Source: Tiliqua scincoides
Lineage: Eukaryota > Chordata > Lepidosauria > Squamata > Scincidae
Direction: 5' to 3'
Assembly (NCBI RefSeq): GCF_035046505.1
Contig: NC_089830.1
Span: forward strand, 23,476,284 to 23,540,283
Length of the DNA stretch: 64,000 nucleotides
Under the pieces are notes generated by a model that was not told the origin of the DNA, searched no databases, and saw nothing but the letters and a program-made list of their open reading frames with translations. Both the position numbers and the translations under genes were made by a program. Positions 53,861 through 63,598 of the stretch are shown here, one piece after another. Position 1 is the first letter of the stretch. Each line of letters opens with the position of its first letter.

Positions 53861-55069
53861 TTACTTAGGACACTTTTTGCTCAGCTCAACAACTTTAGCG
53901 ATCACATTCTCAGTATCTTCCACAACATCCTTCAGAAAGCTCTTCAGCATGCAGAATGTGGTGACAAAAGACAGTCCCGCACCAGCTAAGGAGCCGAGCA
54001 CTGGTATGACAGCCAAAGCTGTTTTAAGCACTGTTAATGTCGCCCACGGTTCTGTCACCAACAAAATATTGATAGTAAACTCTGTTGTGATCTCACCAGC
54101 CTGTGAAGACTTTTTGATAACAGCCTTTAACTCATCAACAGGCTTGCCAATGACCTTTGCAAACTTTTGTAGGGAACCTTCATCCAAGCCAAAGACATGG
54201 CAGATCTGTTTCATTGCAGCCTCCAGGATGGCAAGATCGCAATCAAAAGAGAGGCCTGGTACAGGAACTGCCCCAAAAGCAGAAGACTTGAGAGCTTTTT
54301 TCCATATGAGACTCTCCATCGCAGCCTTTTTCTTTTCCAAGACTTCTTTTAAGTACATTGGCAGGGCCATAATTAACACCTGTCTCTTGAGGTTATCCAA
54401 GTCCTTCTCTATGGCCTTTTGCAGGAGGGAGAAGTCATGCACCCCCAGATTCGAGTTGGATATTAGAAAAACCTTTGAAGAAGACTCTCCTGTTTTCCTC
54501 AAATTTTCGCAGCAATAATTCCTTATCTTCTCCAGGGTTGCCTTCTCATCAAAGCCCTGTTTCCTTCTTTCACAATCTAAACTAAAATCTATTTTGGTGC
54601 GCACAAAGTAGAACTTCCTTTTCCTTTTCCGAATTTCACGGGCCAGGTCGGCGTCATGTACAGTGAAGCGATCACCAGAAACGATGATGAAGAAATCATA
54701 CTGGCTAAAATTCACCCTCTCTAGGTATTCATCTGGTTTGAACTCAGGTGTCCCAGTTCCTGGGAGATCCCATACGATGACATTAGAGAACGCAGGATGT
54801 GGATATCCCACATGTTCCATTGTTGTTTCTACCGGTCCGGTTTTAGCCGCTCCCTCTTCATCATCTCTCACACCCCGCAAGGCATTGACCAGGGATGATT
54901 TCCCAGTACCCGACAGCCCTGTGATGGCAATGTTGAGTGTGGTATTTTCTAGTAATGCCAACTCTTGTTGAACTTGAACTGCCACATCTAGGAGAGACTT
55001 TTCTTTCAAAGCAGTCTTCAGTTCAGCAAGTTCCTTTTCTATAATTTCTTGTGATATCGTGTTTCCCAT
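53861..55069 (-). CDS. Immunity-related GTPase, GKS type, N-myristoylation signal (copy D)
   Basis: 402 aa in one coding exon, intact. G1 GLSGTGKSS at 51-59, KTGPVETT at 77-84, DLPG at 101-104, TKID at 158-161, then the helical half. The N-terminus MGNTIS fits the myristoylation signal (Gly2, Ser6), as in mouse Irga6, and is absent from copies A-C, so this protein is more likely to sit on membranes by lipid. The acceptor (cattttcag) ends at 55083 and the ATG at 55069 is the first one in the spliced leader if the exon at 58938 is joined. Sequence differs strongly from A-C, so it is an older or separately derived member. The upstream module at 58480-59345 holds an ISRE that fits the consensus, so interferon control is likely. 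The gene's own C-terminus ends SKKCPK, with a nearby Cys. Confidence 0.93.
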   Translation of the reverse strand: MGNTISQEIIEKELAELKTALKEKSLLDVAVQVQQELALLENTTLNIAITGLSGTGKSSLVNALRGVRDDEEGAAKTGPVETTMEHVGYPHPAFSNVIVWDLPGTGTPEFKPDEYLERVNFSQYDFFIIVSGDRFTVHDADLAREIRKRKRKFYFVRTKIDFSLDCERRKQGFDEKATLEKIRNYCCENLRKTGESSSKVFLISNSNLGVHDFSLLQKAIEKDLDNLKRQVLIMALPMYLKEVLEKKKAAMESLIWKKALKSSAFGAVPVPGLSFDCDLAILEAAMKQICHVFGLDEGSLQKFAKVIGKPVDELKAVIKKSSQAGEITTEFTINILLVTEPWATLTVLKTALAVIPVLGSLAGAGLSFVTTFCMLKSFLKDVVEDTENVIAKVVELSKKCPK

Positions 55070-55082
55070 CGCACTCTATGAT

Positions 55083-55232
55083 CTGAAAATGCAAAAATAA
55101 TATTGTGATATGAAGTTATGCTAGATAATGGCCAAGTGACTCTTTGTTTTGACAAGATGGATTTAGCCATTTTGGAAAATTGGATCCCTGTAGATTATCT
55201 CCACCAAAGGTGATCCCTTACAAAATGCCCAC
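55083..55232. other. 5' part of the IRG D intron
   Basis: Short stretch before the first CR1 scrap; nothing recognisable. Confidence 0.4.
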
Positions 55233-55345
55233 TCTGCCAGAGGAAGAGAGGATAGCTAGTATCATGCCTATCTTTAAAAAAGGAGGGAGAGGGGACCCAG
55301 GAAATTACAGGCTGGTTAACCTCACATCTCTTCCTCCTAAAAAAG
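55233..55345 (+). mobile_element. CR1 LINE scrap
   Basis: Frame reads RIASIMPIFKKGGRGDPGNY then LVNLTSLP, matching the RT segment of the CR1 copy at 56.4 kb (RIANVTPIFKKGKRGDPGNY). Confidence 0.8.
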
Positions 55346-55399
55346 GAGGAAAAGGGACTAGCAGAGCTCCGTTTCACCAGATCCCGAGTCCCGTGTCGA

Positions 55400-55620
55400 T
55401 CCACGCAGCCTGACACAGGACTCCTTGATTCTGCGCCAGCTCAAGAGCTGCCATAGAATCGAGTAGCCCCATTGTGGGGCTACGTCCCTTACCTGGGGGA
55501 AGGGAACAAGTGTCCCCTTTTCCTGAGGAGCTGCTACAGGCTGCCCACCATGCATTGGATGCCATGGTAGCCTTTTTGGCACCATGGCAGCCAGCCTCGT
55601 GTGCTGGGTAGCTCAGGATT
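55400..55620 (-). repeat. Unclassified repeat, related to 39540-39790
   Basis: On -: ggctgccatggtgccaaaaa, aacatgcat..., and the gggaaggg...acgtagccccac block are shared in order with the other two copies. Confidence 0.4.
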
Positions 55621-55869
55621 GGACTGCCCAACCCTATCAACATATGCTGTATGTTGGTCTTGCTGGTCTTGCTGACACACAGCAGGTGCCCAGGCAACCC
55701 ACAAGTACCACCAGACACCATCTCAAGTACCACTGGTGGTGCCCATACCACTGGTCGGAAAAACGCTGACATAGAATATTATGTTGTGAGAATCTTCTTG
55801 TTGTCCTACGTGAGTGTTATCCTCAAAGGCTCAGACTTTGCAAAGAAGATTTGCTGTTCGGTCTTCCCT

Positions 55870-55995
55870 GTTCATTTTGGTTTTATATGGTATATGGTTT
55901 TATATGGCATATTATATATTTATATATGGCATATTTTATATTTTTATATGGCATATTTTATATTTATATGGTTTTATATGGTATATTTACAAATG
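55870..55995. repeat. AT-rich tatatgg repeats
   Basis: About ten imperfect repeats of tttatatggcata/tttatatggtata; a low-complexity array in the IRG D intron. Confidence 0.85.
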
Positions 55996-56079
55996 TGGTA
56001 AAGAACTGGCCATGGGTCACCAGGTCTCTCTGCTCTGAGAAAGTGCAGGCTGTGACTGAATAACCCCAGAAATATCTTT

Positions 56080-57960
56080 TTGGAGCAGAATGCAAGAGCT
56101 ATCTGGAGGGAGGGAAAGGGGAGATAAAAGGAGACTTAGAGATGGCAGAGAAATTAAATGAGTTCTTTGCATCTGTCTTCACGGCAGAAGACCTCGGGCA
56201 GATACCGCTGCCCGAACGGCCCCTCCTGACCGAGGAGTTAAGTCAGATAGAGGTTAAAAGAGAAGATGTTTCAGACCTCATTGATAAATTAAAGATCAAT
56301 AAGTCACCGGGCCCTGATGGCATCCACCCAAGGGTTATTAAGGAATTGAAGAATGAAGTTGCAGATCTCTTGACTAAGATATGCAACTTGTCCCTCAAAA
56401 CGGCCACGGTGCCAGAAGATTGGAGGATAGCAAATGTCACGCCTATTTTTAAAAAGGGAAAGAGGGGGGACCCGGGAAACTATAGGCCGGTCAGCCTAAC
56501 ATCCATACCAGGTAAGATGGTGGAATGCCTCATCAAAGATAGGATCTCAAAACACATAGACGAACAGGCCTTGCTGAGGGAGAGTCAGCATGGCTTCTGT
56601 AAGGGTAAGTCTTGCCTCACGAACCTTATAGAATTCTTTGAAAAGGTCAACAGGCATGTGGATGCGGGAGAACCCGTGGACATTATATATCTGGACTTTC
56701 AGAAGGCGTTTGACACGGTCCCTCACCAAAGGCTACTGAAAAAACTCCACAGTCAGGGAATTAGAGGACAGGTCCTCTCGTGGACTGAGAACTGGTTGGA
56801 GGCCAGGAAGCAGAGAGTGGGTGTCAATGGGCAATTTTCACAATGGAGAGAGGTGAAAAGTGGTGTGCCCCAAGGATCTGTCCTGGGACCGGTGCTTTTC
56901 AACCTCTTCATAAATGACCTGGAGACAGGGTTGAGCAGTGAAGTGGCTAAGTTAGCAGACGACACCAAACATTCCCGAGTGGTAAAGACCAGAAGTGATT
57001 GTGAGGAGCTCCAGAAGGATCTCTCCAGACTGGCAGAATGGCAGCAAAATGGCAGATGCGCTTCAATGTCAGTAAGTGTAAAGTCATGCACAATGGGGCA
57101 AAAAATCAAAACTTTAGATATAGGCTGATGGGTTCTGAGCTGTCTGTGACAGATCAGGAGAGAGATCTTGGGGTGGTGGTGGACAGGTCGATGAAAGTGT
57201 CGACCCAATGTGCGGCGGCAGTGAAGAAGGCCAATTCTATGCTTGGGATCATTAGGAAGGGTATTGAGAACAAAACGGCTAGTATTATAATGCCGTTGTA
57301 CAAATCTATGGTAAGGCCACACCTGGAGTATTGTGTCCAGTTCTGGTCGCTGCATCTCAAAAAAGACATAGTGGAAATGGAAAAGGTGAAAAAGAGAGCG
57401 ACTAAGATGATTACGGGGCTGGGGCACCTTCCTTATGAGGAAAGGCTACGGCATTTGGGCCTCTTCAGCCTAGAAAAGAGACGCTTGAGGGGGGACATGA
57501 TTGAGACATACAAAATTATGCAGGGAATGGACAGAGTGGATAGGGAGATGCTCTTTACACTCTCACATAATACCAGAACCAGGGGACATCCACTAAAATT
57601 GAGTGTTGGGCGGGTTAGGACAGACAAAAGAAAATATTTCTTTACTCAGCGTGTGGTCGGTCTGTGGAACTTCTTGCCACAGGATGTGGTGACGGCATCT
57701 GGCCTGGACGCCTTTAAAAGGGGATTGGACAAGTTTCTGGAGGAAAAATCCATTACGGGGTACAAGCCATGATGTGTATGCGCAACCTCCTGATTTTAGA
57801 AATGAGTTATGTCAGAATGCCAGATGCAGGGGAGGGCACCAGGATGAGGTCTCTTGTTATCTGTTGTGCTCCCTGGGGCATTTGGTGGGCCGCTGTGAGA
57901 TACAGGAAGCTGGACTAGATGGGCCTATGGCCTGATCCAGTGGGGCTGTTCTTATGTTCT
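56080..57960 (+). mobile_element. CR1 LINE, largest copy in the window
   Basis: Encodes most of the reverse transcriptase: KINKSPGPDGIHP, PIFKKGKRGDPGNYRPVSLT, YLDFQKAFDTVPH, GVPQGSVLGPVLFNLFINDL, and LADDTKH (the A/Y-ADD active site with Leu first). One G appears missing near 57038-57042, shifting from the frame 56142-57128 to the frame 57038-57772; otherwise it is open. The endonuclease part is absent. 3' UTR and TTCTTATG tail follow. It lies inside the IRG D intron in the opposite orientation. Confidence 0.9.
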
Positions 57961-58254
57961 TAAACTACAATTCCCAGGAGGCCTTGCAGGTCTCTTGTTA
58001 TCTGGTGTGCTCCCTGGGGCATTTCGTGGGCCGCTGTGAGATACAGGAAGCTGGACTAGATGGGCCTATGGCCTCATCCAGTGGGGCTGTTCTTATGTTC
58101 TTAAACTACAATTCCCAGGAGGCCTTGCAGGTCTCTTGTTATCTGGTGTGCTCCCTGGGGCATTTGGTGGGCCGCTGTGAGATACAGGAAGCTGGACTAG
58201 ATGGGCCTATGGCCTGATCCAGTGGGGCTGTTCTTATGTTCTTATGTTCTTATG
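57848..58254 (+). repeat. Tandem array: 141-bp unit x 2.9
   Basis: Unit starts at 57848, 57989 and 58130. Each holds the last 110 bases or so of the CR1 3' end plus aaactacaattcccagga. The last unit ends with the normal tail (three TTCTTATG). The copies are near-identical, so the expansion is recent. Confidence 0.9.
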
Positions 58255-58937
58255 CTGCAAAGCATACAAGTTCACACTGGATTGAGAAGGGAAGGGAGCC
58301 ACAACCCCTCTTAGCCATCACTCGCTTCACTGTTATCTACCCTCATTCCCCTTGTGTGGCTTGTCCCTTTTCTACTTGGTTTTGTCTTCTTAAAATGCAG
58401 TGGTGCAAATGCCTGGTCTGGACTAGGAATGTGCTGCAATGGAGGGAAGATCTAATGCCCAGTGGCACCAAGGTGGGCTTCCTTCCCTGGGGGCCATCTG
58501 GATTGGGAGGGTGACAGAAGTATTAAAGCCTCCCTATGCCCTGCCACAGTCTTGGTCCAGCTTCTCCTTTGCTCTGATGGGAATACCAAGAAGCAACTGC
58601 AACAGATGCCCTGAAGGCCTTTGCTCTTCTGCTGTCGGACTTTAGATGTGGCAAACAGCAATTCATTGCTCCTGGCTCTCCGTTGGCTGCCCCCTCCCTC
58701 AAGGGAAAACAGAAGTGGCACCCCAGCAGTGACCCAGACCTGCTTTTCAAACACACAAAGGGCCGGAAGGGGGACAGCTCTCCTGATGTGGCTGAAGCTT
58801 CTCACAGCAGAACTCTCACATAGAGCATAGTCAGTGCATGGAAAAAGCTCATCTGCGCAAGAATCACACAAGCAGCCAGTGACAGGCAGGAAAGACAGAA
58901 CACATTAAGGCAGATATCAGGAGAGAGAGTGACTTAC

Positions 58938-59090
58938 CGTTACAGGGAAGGTGAGGACTGCTCTGTGGAGCTGAAGGGGCAGCCTCTGATCCGATAGTCC
59001 AGGTAGTTGGCTGCAGAAAGGGTGCTTTTCTTTCCTCGCTCCTGACTAACCTCCCTTGTCTTTCCTGGTGACCAAGAGTGCCTTCAGTCT
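58938..59090 (-). other. Likely first (untranslated) exon of IRG D
   Basis: The donor (gtaag, 58937 to 58933) follows exon sequence without any ATG. The coding exon begins at 55082, giving an intron of 3.85 kb filled with CR1 and other repeats. The 5' limit is unknown but must lie left of, or close to, the ISRE. Confidence 0.55.
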
Positions 59091-59095
59091 CTAAT

Positions 59096-59107
59096 GAAAG
59101 AGAAAGT
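59096..59107. promoter_or_regulatory. ISRE, GAAANNGAAAGT
   Basis: GAAAGAGAAAGT fits the consensus GAAANNGAAASY. About 160 bases upstream of the donor of the likely first exon of IRG D, as expected of a proximal element. Confidence 0.65.
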
Positions 59108-59234
59108 AATTCTCCTCATCAGGAAGTCCCAGCCAACACTCTTCTCTGGCCCACCCATCAGGGACTGGATGTTCTGAGCAGTCTCCAGGATTCACCTTTG
59201 TGGAAATTTGCTGCAAAAAGCCACTATTTTTCCA

Positions 59235-59243
59235 TTCCGTGAA
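59235..59243. promoter_or_regulatory. GAS-type site TTCNNNGAA
   Basis: TTCCGTGAA, a STAT-binding type palindrome 130 bases beyond the ISRE. The paralogous module has TTCACGGAA at 27011-27019, at a somewhat different place, so either may be chance. Confidence 0.35.
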
Positions 59244-59345
59244 CAGTCACAGGTTGTGCTGTTGCTGCTGCAAATAAAGATCACCAGGACATCAGCTCTT
59301 GTCAAGCCGGTGGTGGGAGGGTTTATTCACAACTACATTTTCTTA

Positions 59346-59924
59346 TTATGCAAGTAGCCTTTGCTACCCCCTCTCCACATCCTCTCACCCCAGGAGGGGA
59401 AGCCAGGAAAACAGAGGTGCATTGCAAAGAATGGAAGGATATGACAGGGCTCTAGGGAGCTGTTTGTATATACTTATGAAGACCAAACAGAAGCAGCCTT
59501 CCTGTTTTTTTTTTCTTTTTATGAAACAAACCAGTTTAGTATAAACTTATCACTACTGTAACCAAGTTTGCCTAGCACTGGAGAAAATGTTCCCAGACAT
59601 TTCAGCAGAAATGGGGAGTACAGGGGCCCCCTGAGGTTCCTGTTCCTGCCAACCTGCCCAGAGGAAAAGGGATCCCCGCCTCCATTTTGCTGTATCATTT
59701 GGTCCTTAATGGGAACCAAGTGGAAATGATGACCGGAGTACCTGTTGGACAGACACCATGGCAGCCTAATGCTGAGCTGCTGACTGAGGTTCAAGCTTCC
59801 AGTCCCTGGTGAGGTAGGGAATAGGAACTTCCTCAAGCATTGCCTGGTAATAAGAAGATGTGGAGCAGAAACTCCATCCTATTTTCAGATTTTTTTTTTC
59901 TTGGCCCCATAGGATGGTTAAAGC
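59346..59924. other. Stretch with no recognisable feature
   Basis: A T-run at 59507-59519 and ordinary sequence; nothing that can be supported. Confidence 0.4.
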
Positions 59925-60155
59925 TGGAGGAAAAGTCCATTGCAGCTTACGTGTCATGATGCTGTGTGCAACCTCTGGGTTTTAGAAGTAGTTTATCTCC
60001 AAATGCTAGATGCACAGGAGTGGCCAGAGAGTACATGCACCTTGTTGTCCTGTGTGCTCCCTGAGGCATCTGGTGGATCACTGTGTGAGAGAGGAAGCTG
60101 GACTAGATGGGCCCTTGGCCTGATGCAGCACGGCTTTTCTTATGTTCTTAAACTA
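59925..60155 (+). mobile_element. CR1 LINE 3' end
   Basis: aggaaaagtccattgcagc, gggttttagaagtagtttat, ggaagctggactagatgggc, then ttcttatgttctta. Only the 3' UTR and a few codons remain. Confidence 0.8.
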
Positions 60156-60995
60156 TAACTTGAGGTTTATAAGAAAGAGAAACCCAAACTACGGGAGGAA
60201 GGTTTCGCTTTCTCAAAAATCAGCTGCTTGGTGAGCATTCCGCTTCCTCCTCTAGCAGTTGGAGTCCCTCCTAGGCTGGCTCAACTCCAGCTACACCAGC
60301 GGAACAACCACTCCTTCCAAGCAGAGACCTCCAGTGTCTCTTCCCCTCTGGCACATAAGTTGTCAAAGGTGTTTCTTCAATGAACTGTGTTGCTGACCAT
60401 TCCTCATCCTCTCCAGAGCTAACAGGCTGGAGCATGTCTTCTCCCTTTGTAAAGGACAGGGACTCCAACCATTGCTGCTACTTGCCAAGCTCACCTTGGA
60501 GCCCTTCAGGCTGCAGCCTTGCCACACAAGGCAGAAACATCATCACCCACAGAGTGCCAATGCAGTGCTCCTAGAGGCAGAGGCTGCTTATCCCCTTCCT
60601 GAGAGGTTCCCCCCTCCCCCGAGGCAACAAGAAGACAGGGCTGGCAGTCCTTTTTGCATGTGGTCCTGCCAAAGCTGATCCATTTTCTTCCTGTGAGAAG
60701 AGCTGCCTTCCGGGATTGTGGAGTCCTAGTGAGCTGCCTGGTAGGGTGGGCTCTTCACTACCCCAATGCCGATTTTTGGGTAAGACCATGTGCCTTGACC
60801 TAGGGAGAGAGAAGACAGGCCCGTGGGACTGGTGCAACTTCCAGGCCAATCTTGAAGACTGGCTGCCTCTAGGGAACCCCATTTCTGTTTAGTAAAAACC
60901 AGAAGGAGGGGGCAGGGTGGCGGTGGGAGCAAAGGTTGGGTGAAGATGTCCAGGATTGGCAGCATTGTCGTGCGCTGTTTCCTATCCTTCTTCCC
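60156..60995. other. Stretch with no recognisable gene
   Basis: No feature seen beyond ordinary single-copy-looking sequence. Confidence 0.4.
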
Positions 60996-61211
60996 GAGCC
61001 CAATCCAGTGACATGGGGCAACCTGGTCTTTCACCAGTTATGTAACTGGCACAGGTTGGCGTTGCCCCACTTTGTTTGCTGGGGCTTATACCGGGGCAAA
61101 AGGACAAAGGTCCCTTTATCCCACAGAGACCTCCAGCACGCAAAATTTCCATGCAGGATGCAGCTGCACTGGCACCCCACCGCTACGCAAGGATTTGTAC
61201 TGGATTGGGCT
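60996..61211. mobile_element. Palindromic MITE with AGCCCAATCCAGT ends
   Basis: Left end agcccaatccagtgac, right end gtactggattgggct; about 215 bp; probably related to the Harbinger-like families by its AGCCCAATCC terminus. No clear target duplication. Confidence 0.55.
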
Positions 61212-61824
61212 ACCCACCTGCTCATCTGCCGTCCTTCTCTTCCACTCCCATCCACTATCCAAGGTTACACCCCCCCCCCCCATGGCTGGGCCAGCCCTGA
61301 CACAATCCTCCCTGCCGCTGATTCCATCAACTTTGCCATATTGTCAGATCCCCACATTCCTCCTCATCCTGCCAGAGTGACCCCCATCCCTGTTTCCCTT
61401 GATGTCAGGGAAACAGTTCAGCAGATCCATCAAAGGTGTATCTTTAGATCATGCATCTGGACAGAGGTAAAGCTTCCCTCTGCTTGGCGCTTATTGTAAG
61501 TCACCTTCCCAGACTCAGATGCACCACGGTCCTTCTGAGCAGCATTTTCCTTTCAGAACACCAAGCTGAAGAGCCCTGAGGAGTCACACCAGACTGGGCA
61601 GAACAAGGAAGTGCACTGCAGCTGTTGCAGGGCTGAGACGGAGCCCTGAATCAGGAACCCCCCGGTTTAAAATCGGTCTGTCTTGCAAACTCACTGGGAC
61701 CTCTGAAACAACTGCTCCCTTTCACTCCCAGCTGCAGTGTGGGAATCGCAAAACGTCCCTACTCTGCAAGGTTGTTGTGAGCTCTCAAGGCTCATATTGC
61801 AAGCTCAGGGCAGGCTTAGCTGTG
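61212..61824. other. Stretch with no recognisable feature
   Basis: A C homopolymer at about 61269-61281; otherwise unremarkable. Confidence 0.4.
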
Positions 61825-61832
61825 CTTTAGAC

Positions 61833-62164
61833 CCATGTTTCTCAAACCATGGGTCGGGACCCACTAGATGGGTCGCGAGCCCATTTCAGGTGGTTCCCCA
61901 TTCATTTCAATATTTTATTTTTAATATATTAGATTTGGTGCTACCATGGTCTGTGACTGTATGTGGGCTGTACTTTTAACAGGCTACTATGTATATGCTA
62001 CTATGCTACAGGCTACTATGTATATCATACTCCTGGGTAAGTGTGAGTAGGATTGCAGCCTAGGATTTCCTGCTTGACAATGTCACTTCTAGCCATGCCA
62101 TCACTTCCGGTGGGTCCCACATGTTAAAAAGTGGGTCCTGGTACTAAAAGTTTGAGAACCACTG
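61833..62164. mobile_element. hAT-like MITE, family 3, with perfect 8-bp duplication
   Basis: Ends ccatgtttctcaaacc and agtttgagaaccactg; ctttagac at 61825-61832 and 62165-62172. Confidence 0.9.
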
Positions 62165-62464
62165 CTTTAGACACAATTGCTAGGGGCTGTGGTTTTGTTT
62201 TCCGGAGTTGTTTTGTCTTGGATGTTAGAGCTCAGTCCTCCATCAGCTGCTTTGGAGCATCAGAAAAGATTCAACATAGCAGAGTCCCTTCTGGGACGGT
62301 ATGTCAACCTCCCTCCCCCCCCCAGTGTGGACTTAATTCTGGCATCTCCACTTTGAGTCAATGGTCAATGATTCTTCCTTCTTGGGGCGCCCCCTGGTGG
62401 TCAACAGCAATCTGGCTCTTGCACTTGGAAGCCTCTGCAGGGCTCTCATTGGGCGAGCTGGTCC

Positions 62465-62474
62465 TTTCGCTTTC
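62465..62474 (-). promoter_or_regulatory. ISRE core GAAANNGAAA
   Basis: TTTCGCTTTC on + (GAAAGCGAAA on -), perfect core, about 120 bases before the donor of the likely first exon of the last IRG gene. The two bases after the core (GG) differ from the full consensus. Confidence 0.6.
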
Positions 62475-62489
62475 TCTGAGCTCTGCGTA

Positions 62490-62592
62490 CAGGAAGAGAG
62501 GCAGAGCGAGGTCTCTTCCCCCGAGTCCAAGAGGGAAAGAGAGGCACAGAGAAGGCTGGAGAGCATCGATCCCCAGGGAGACACGCGTCAAG
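62490..62592 (+). other. Likely first (untranslated) exon of the last IRG gene
   Basis: Donor GTAAGC at 62593 after purine-rich sequence (acacgcgtcaag). No ATG within, so the first ATG of the spliced leader is the IRG start, one base into the next exon at 63598. Start is approximate. Confidence 0.5.
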
Positions 62593-62751
62593 GTAAGCCA
62601 CGTGCAAAAGGAGAAGATCTGGGGATTTCACTCCCACCCTGTGATGGGCAGCAGGTCCACGGTTGGTGGAGCTCCTGATTTTGGGGAGGGGGGAGGATTC
62701 AGGGTTTTCCTGCAAGGGGAATGCAATCAGATGTAGCTAGGCAGTGCTACT

Positions 62752-62840
62752 TACAGCCCAATCCCCTGCATGTCTACTCAGAAGTAAATCCACTGGGTTC
62801 AATAGGGCTTACTCCCTGGAAAGTGTGCGATTGCAGCTCC
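62752..62840. mobile_element. Short palindromic Harbinger-like MITE
   Basis: cagcccaatcccctgcatg, actcagaagtaaatcc, cttactccctggaaagtgtg, gcgattgcag; TTA precedes it. It lies in the leader intron of the last IRG gene. Confidence 0.7.
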
Positions 62841-63319
62841 AGCAGGCGTGAGGCATGGAAGCAGGCAGGCTGGCTGTCAGCTCCACTGTTGGAGCCAGAA
62901 TGGTTGCCGTTTCCTGGGGGGGGTGTGTGAGAGGGGGCTTCCCATCCTTTCCACGGGGGGGGGGGGGACTGTCCTGAGCAGTTTTGGGAGAAGCCTGGGG
63001 TGGGGGTGGGGTGAAGTAAGTGGAGATTTGGTGCCTGCCTGAAGCTCAGCCTGTTGGAGAAGGGCTGGGGGGGGAGGGGAGAAAGCAGAGGCATTGAAGA
63101 GGCAGCTCCTGAAACCAAACATGTTGGTCAGCAGAAGGAATGAAGGCAATGCCCTCCCTAGATACCGGCTCCCTTCCTCCCGCCCATCTCCAGTGCTGGA
63201 CCTCTGGCTAAATCAGTCAGATGCAGTTTGAAATATGATAACCTGAAAAAGATTCCATCCAAACCAACAGGACTTAGTTTAGAAGGCAGCGTTGATGCAA
63301 AATGTTTTCTCTTTCAATG

Positions 63320-63413
63320 TCCGTCTGTCCGTCCGTCCGTCCGTCCGTCCTTCCTTCCTTCCTTCCTTCCTTCCTTCCTTCCTTCCATCCATCCATCCAT
63401 CCATCCATCCATC
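63320..63413. repeat. Compound tetranucleotide array (CCGT)n(CCTT)n(CCAT)n
   Basis: Three successive tetranucleotide runs in one array of about 94 bases, in the leader intron of the last IRG gene, 185 bases before its coding exon. Confidence 0.95.
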
Positions 63414-63598
63414 ATTGTTTTCCCTGCTGCTGCCCCTGATGTTTTGCTGCCCTTCCTCGCTTCTCTGTGTGGCAAGCAGTGTGAGAACGCAGATGGCACT
63501 CATGGCATCAGACAAGACGAGCTGTAGGAATCCTTAAAAAAAAAACAAAGTTCTTTTTCCTTTGACGTTAAGACTTTCCTGCTCCCTTTCTCTGCAGG

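Larger units (their letters stand above)
58480..59345 (-). repeat. Promoter-and-first-exon module of IRG D, paralogous to 26177-27110
   Basis: Same order of blocks as the module before IRG B. It contains the likely untranslated first exon, an ISRE and a GAS-type site. This is the best candidate promoter for the myristoylated IRG. Confidence 0.65.

Noticed and set aside
57954-58217. 87-aa repetitive open frame
   Set aside because: It comes from the 141-bp tandem copies of the CR1 tail; the period is a multiple of three, so the frame stays open without coding.
60936-61499. 187-aa open frame on +
   Set aside because: It runs through a palindromic MITE (60996-61211) and a C homopolymer; product has no domain.
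62131-62736. 201-aa open frame on +
   Set aside because: It begins inside a hAT-like MITE and runs through the likely promoter, leader exon and donor of the last IRG gene.
63320-63413. CRISPR-like or regulatory array
   Set aside because: It is a plain tetranucleotide microsatellite without spacers, in a vertebrate genome.
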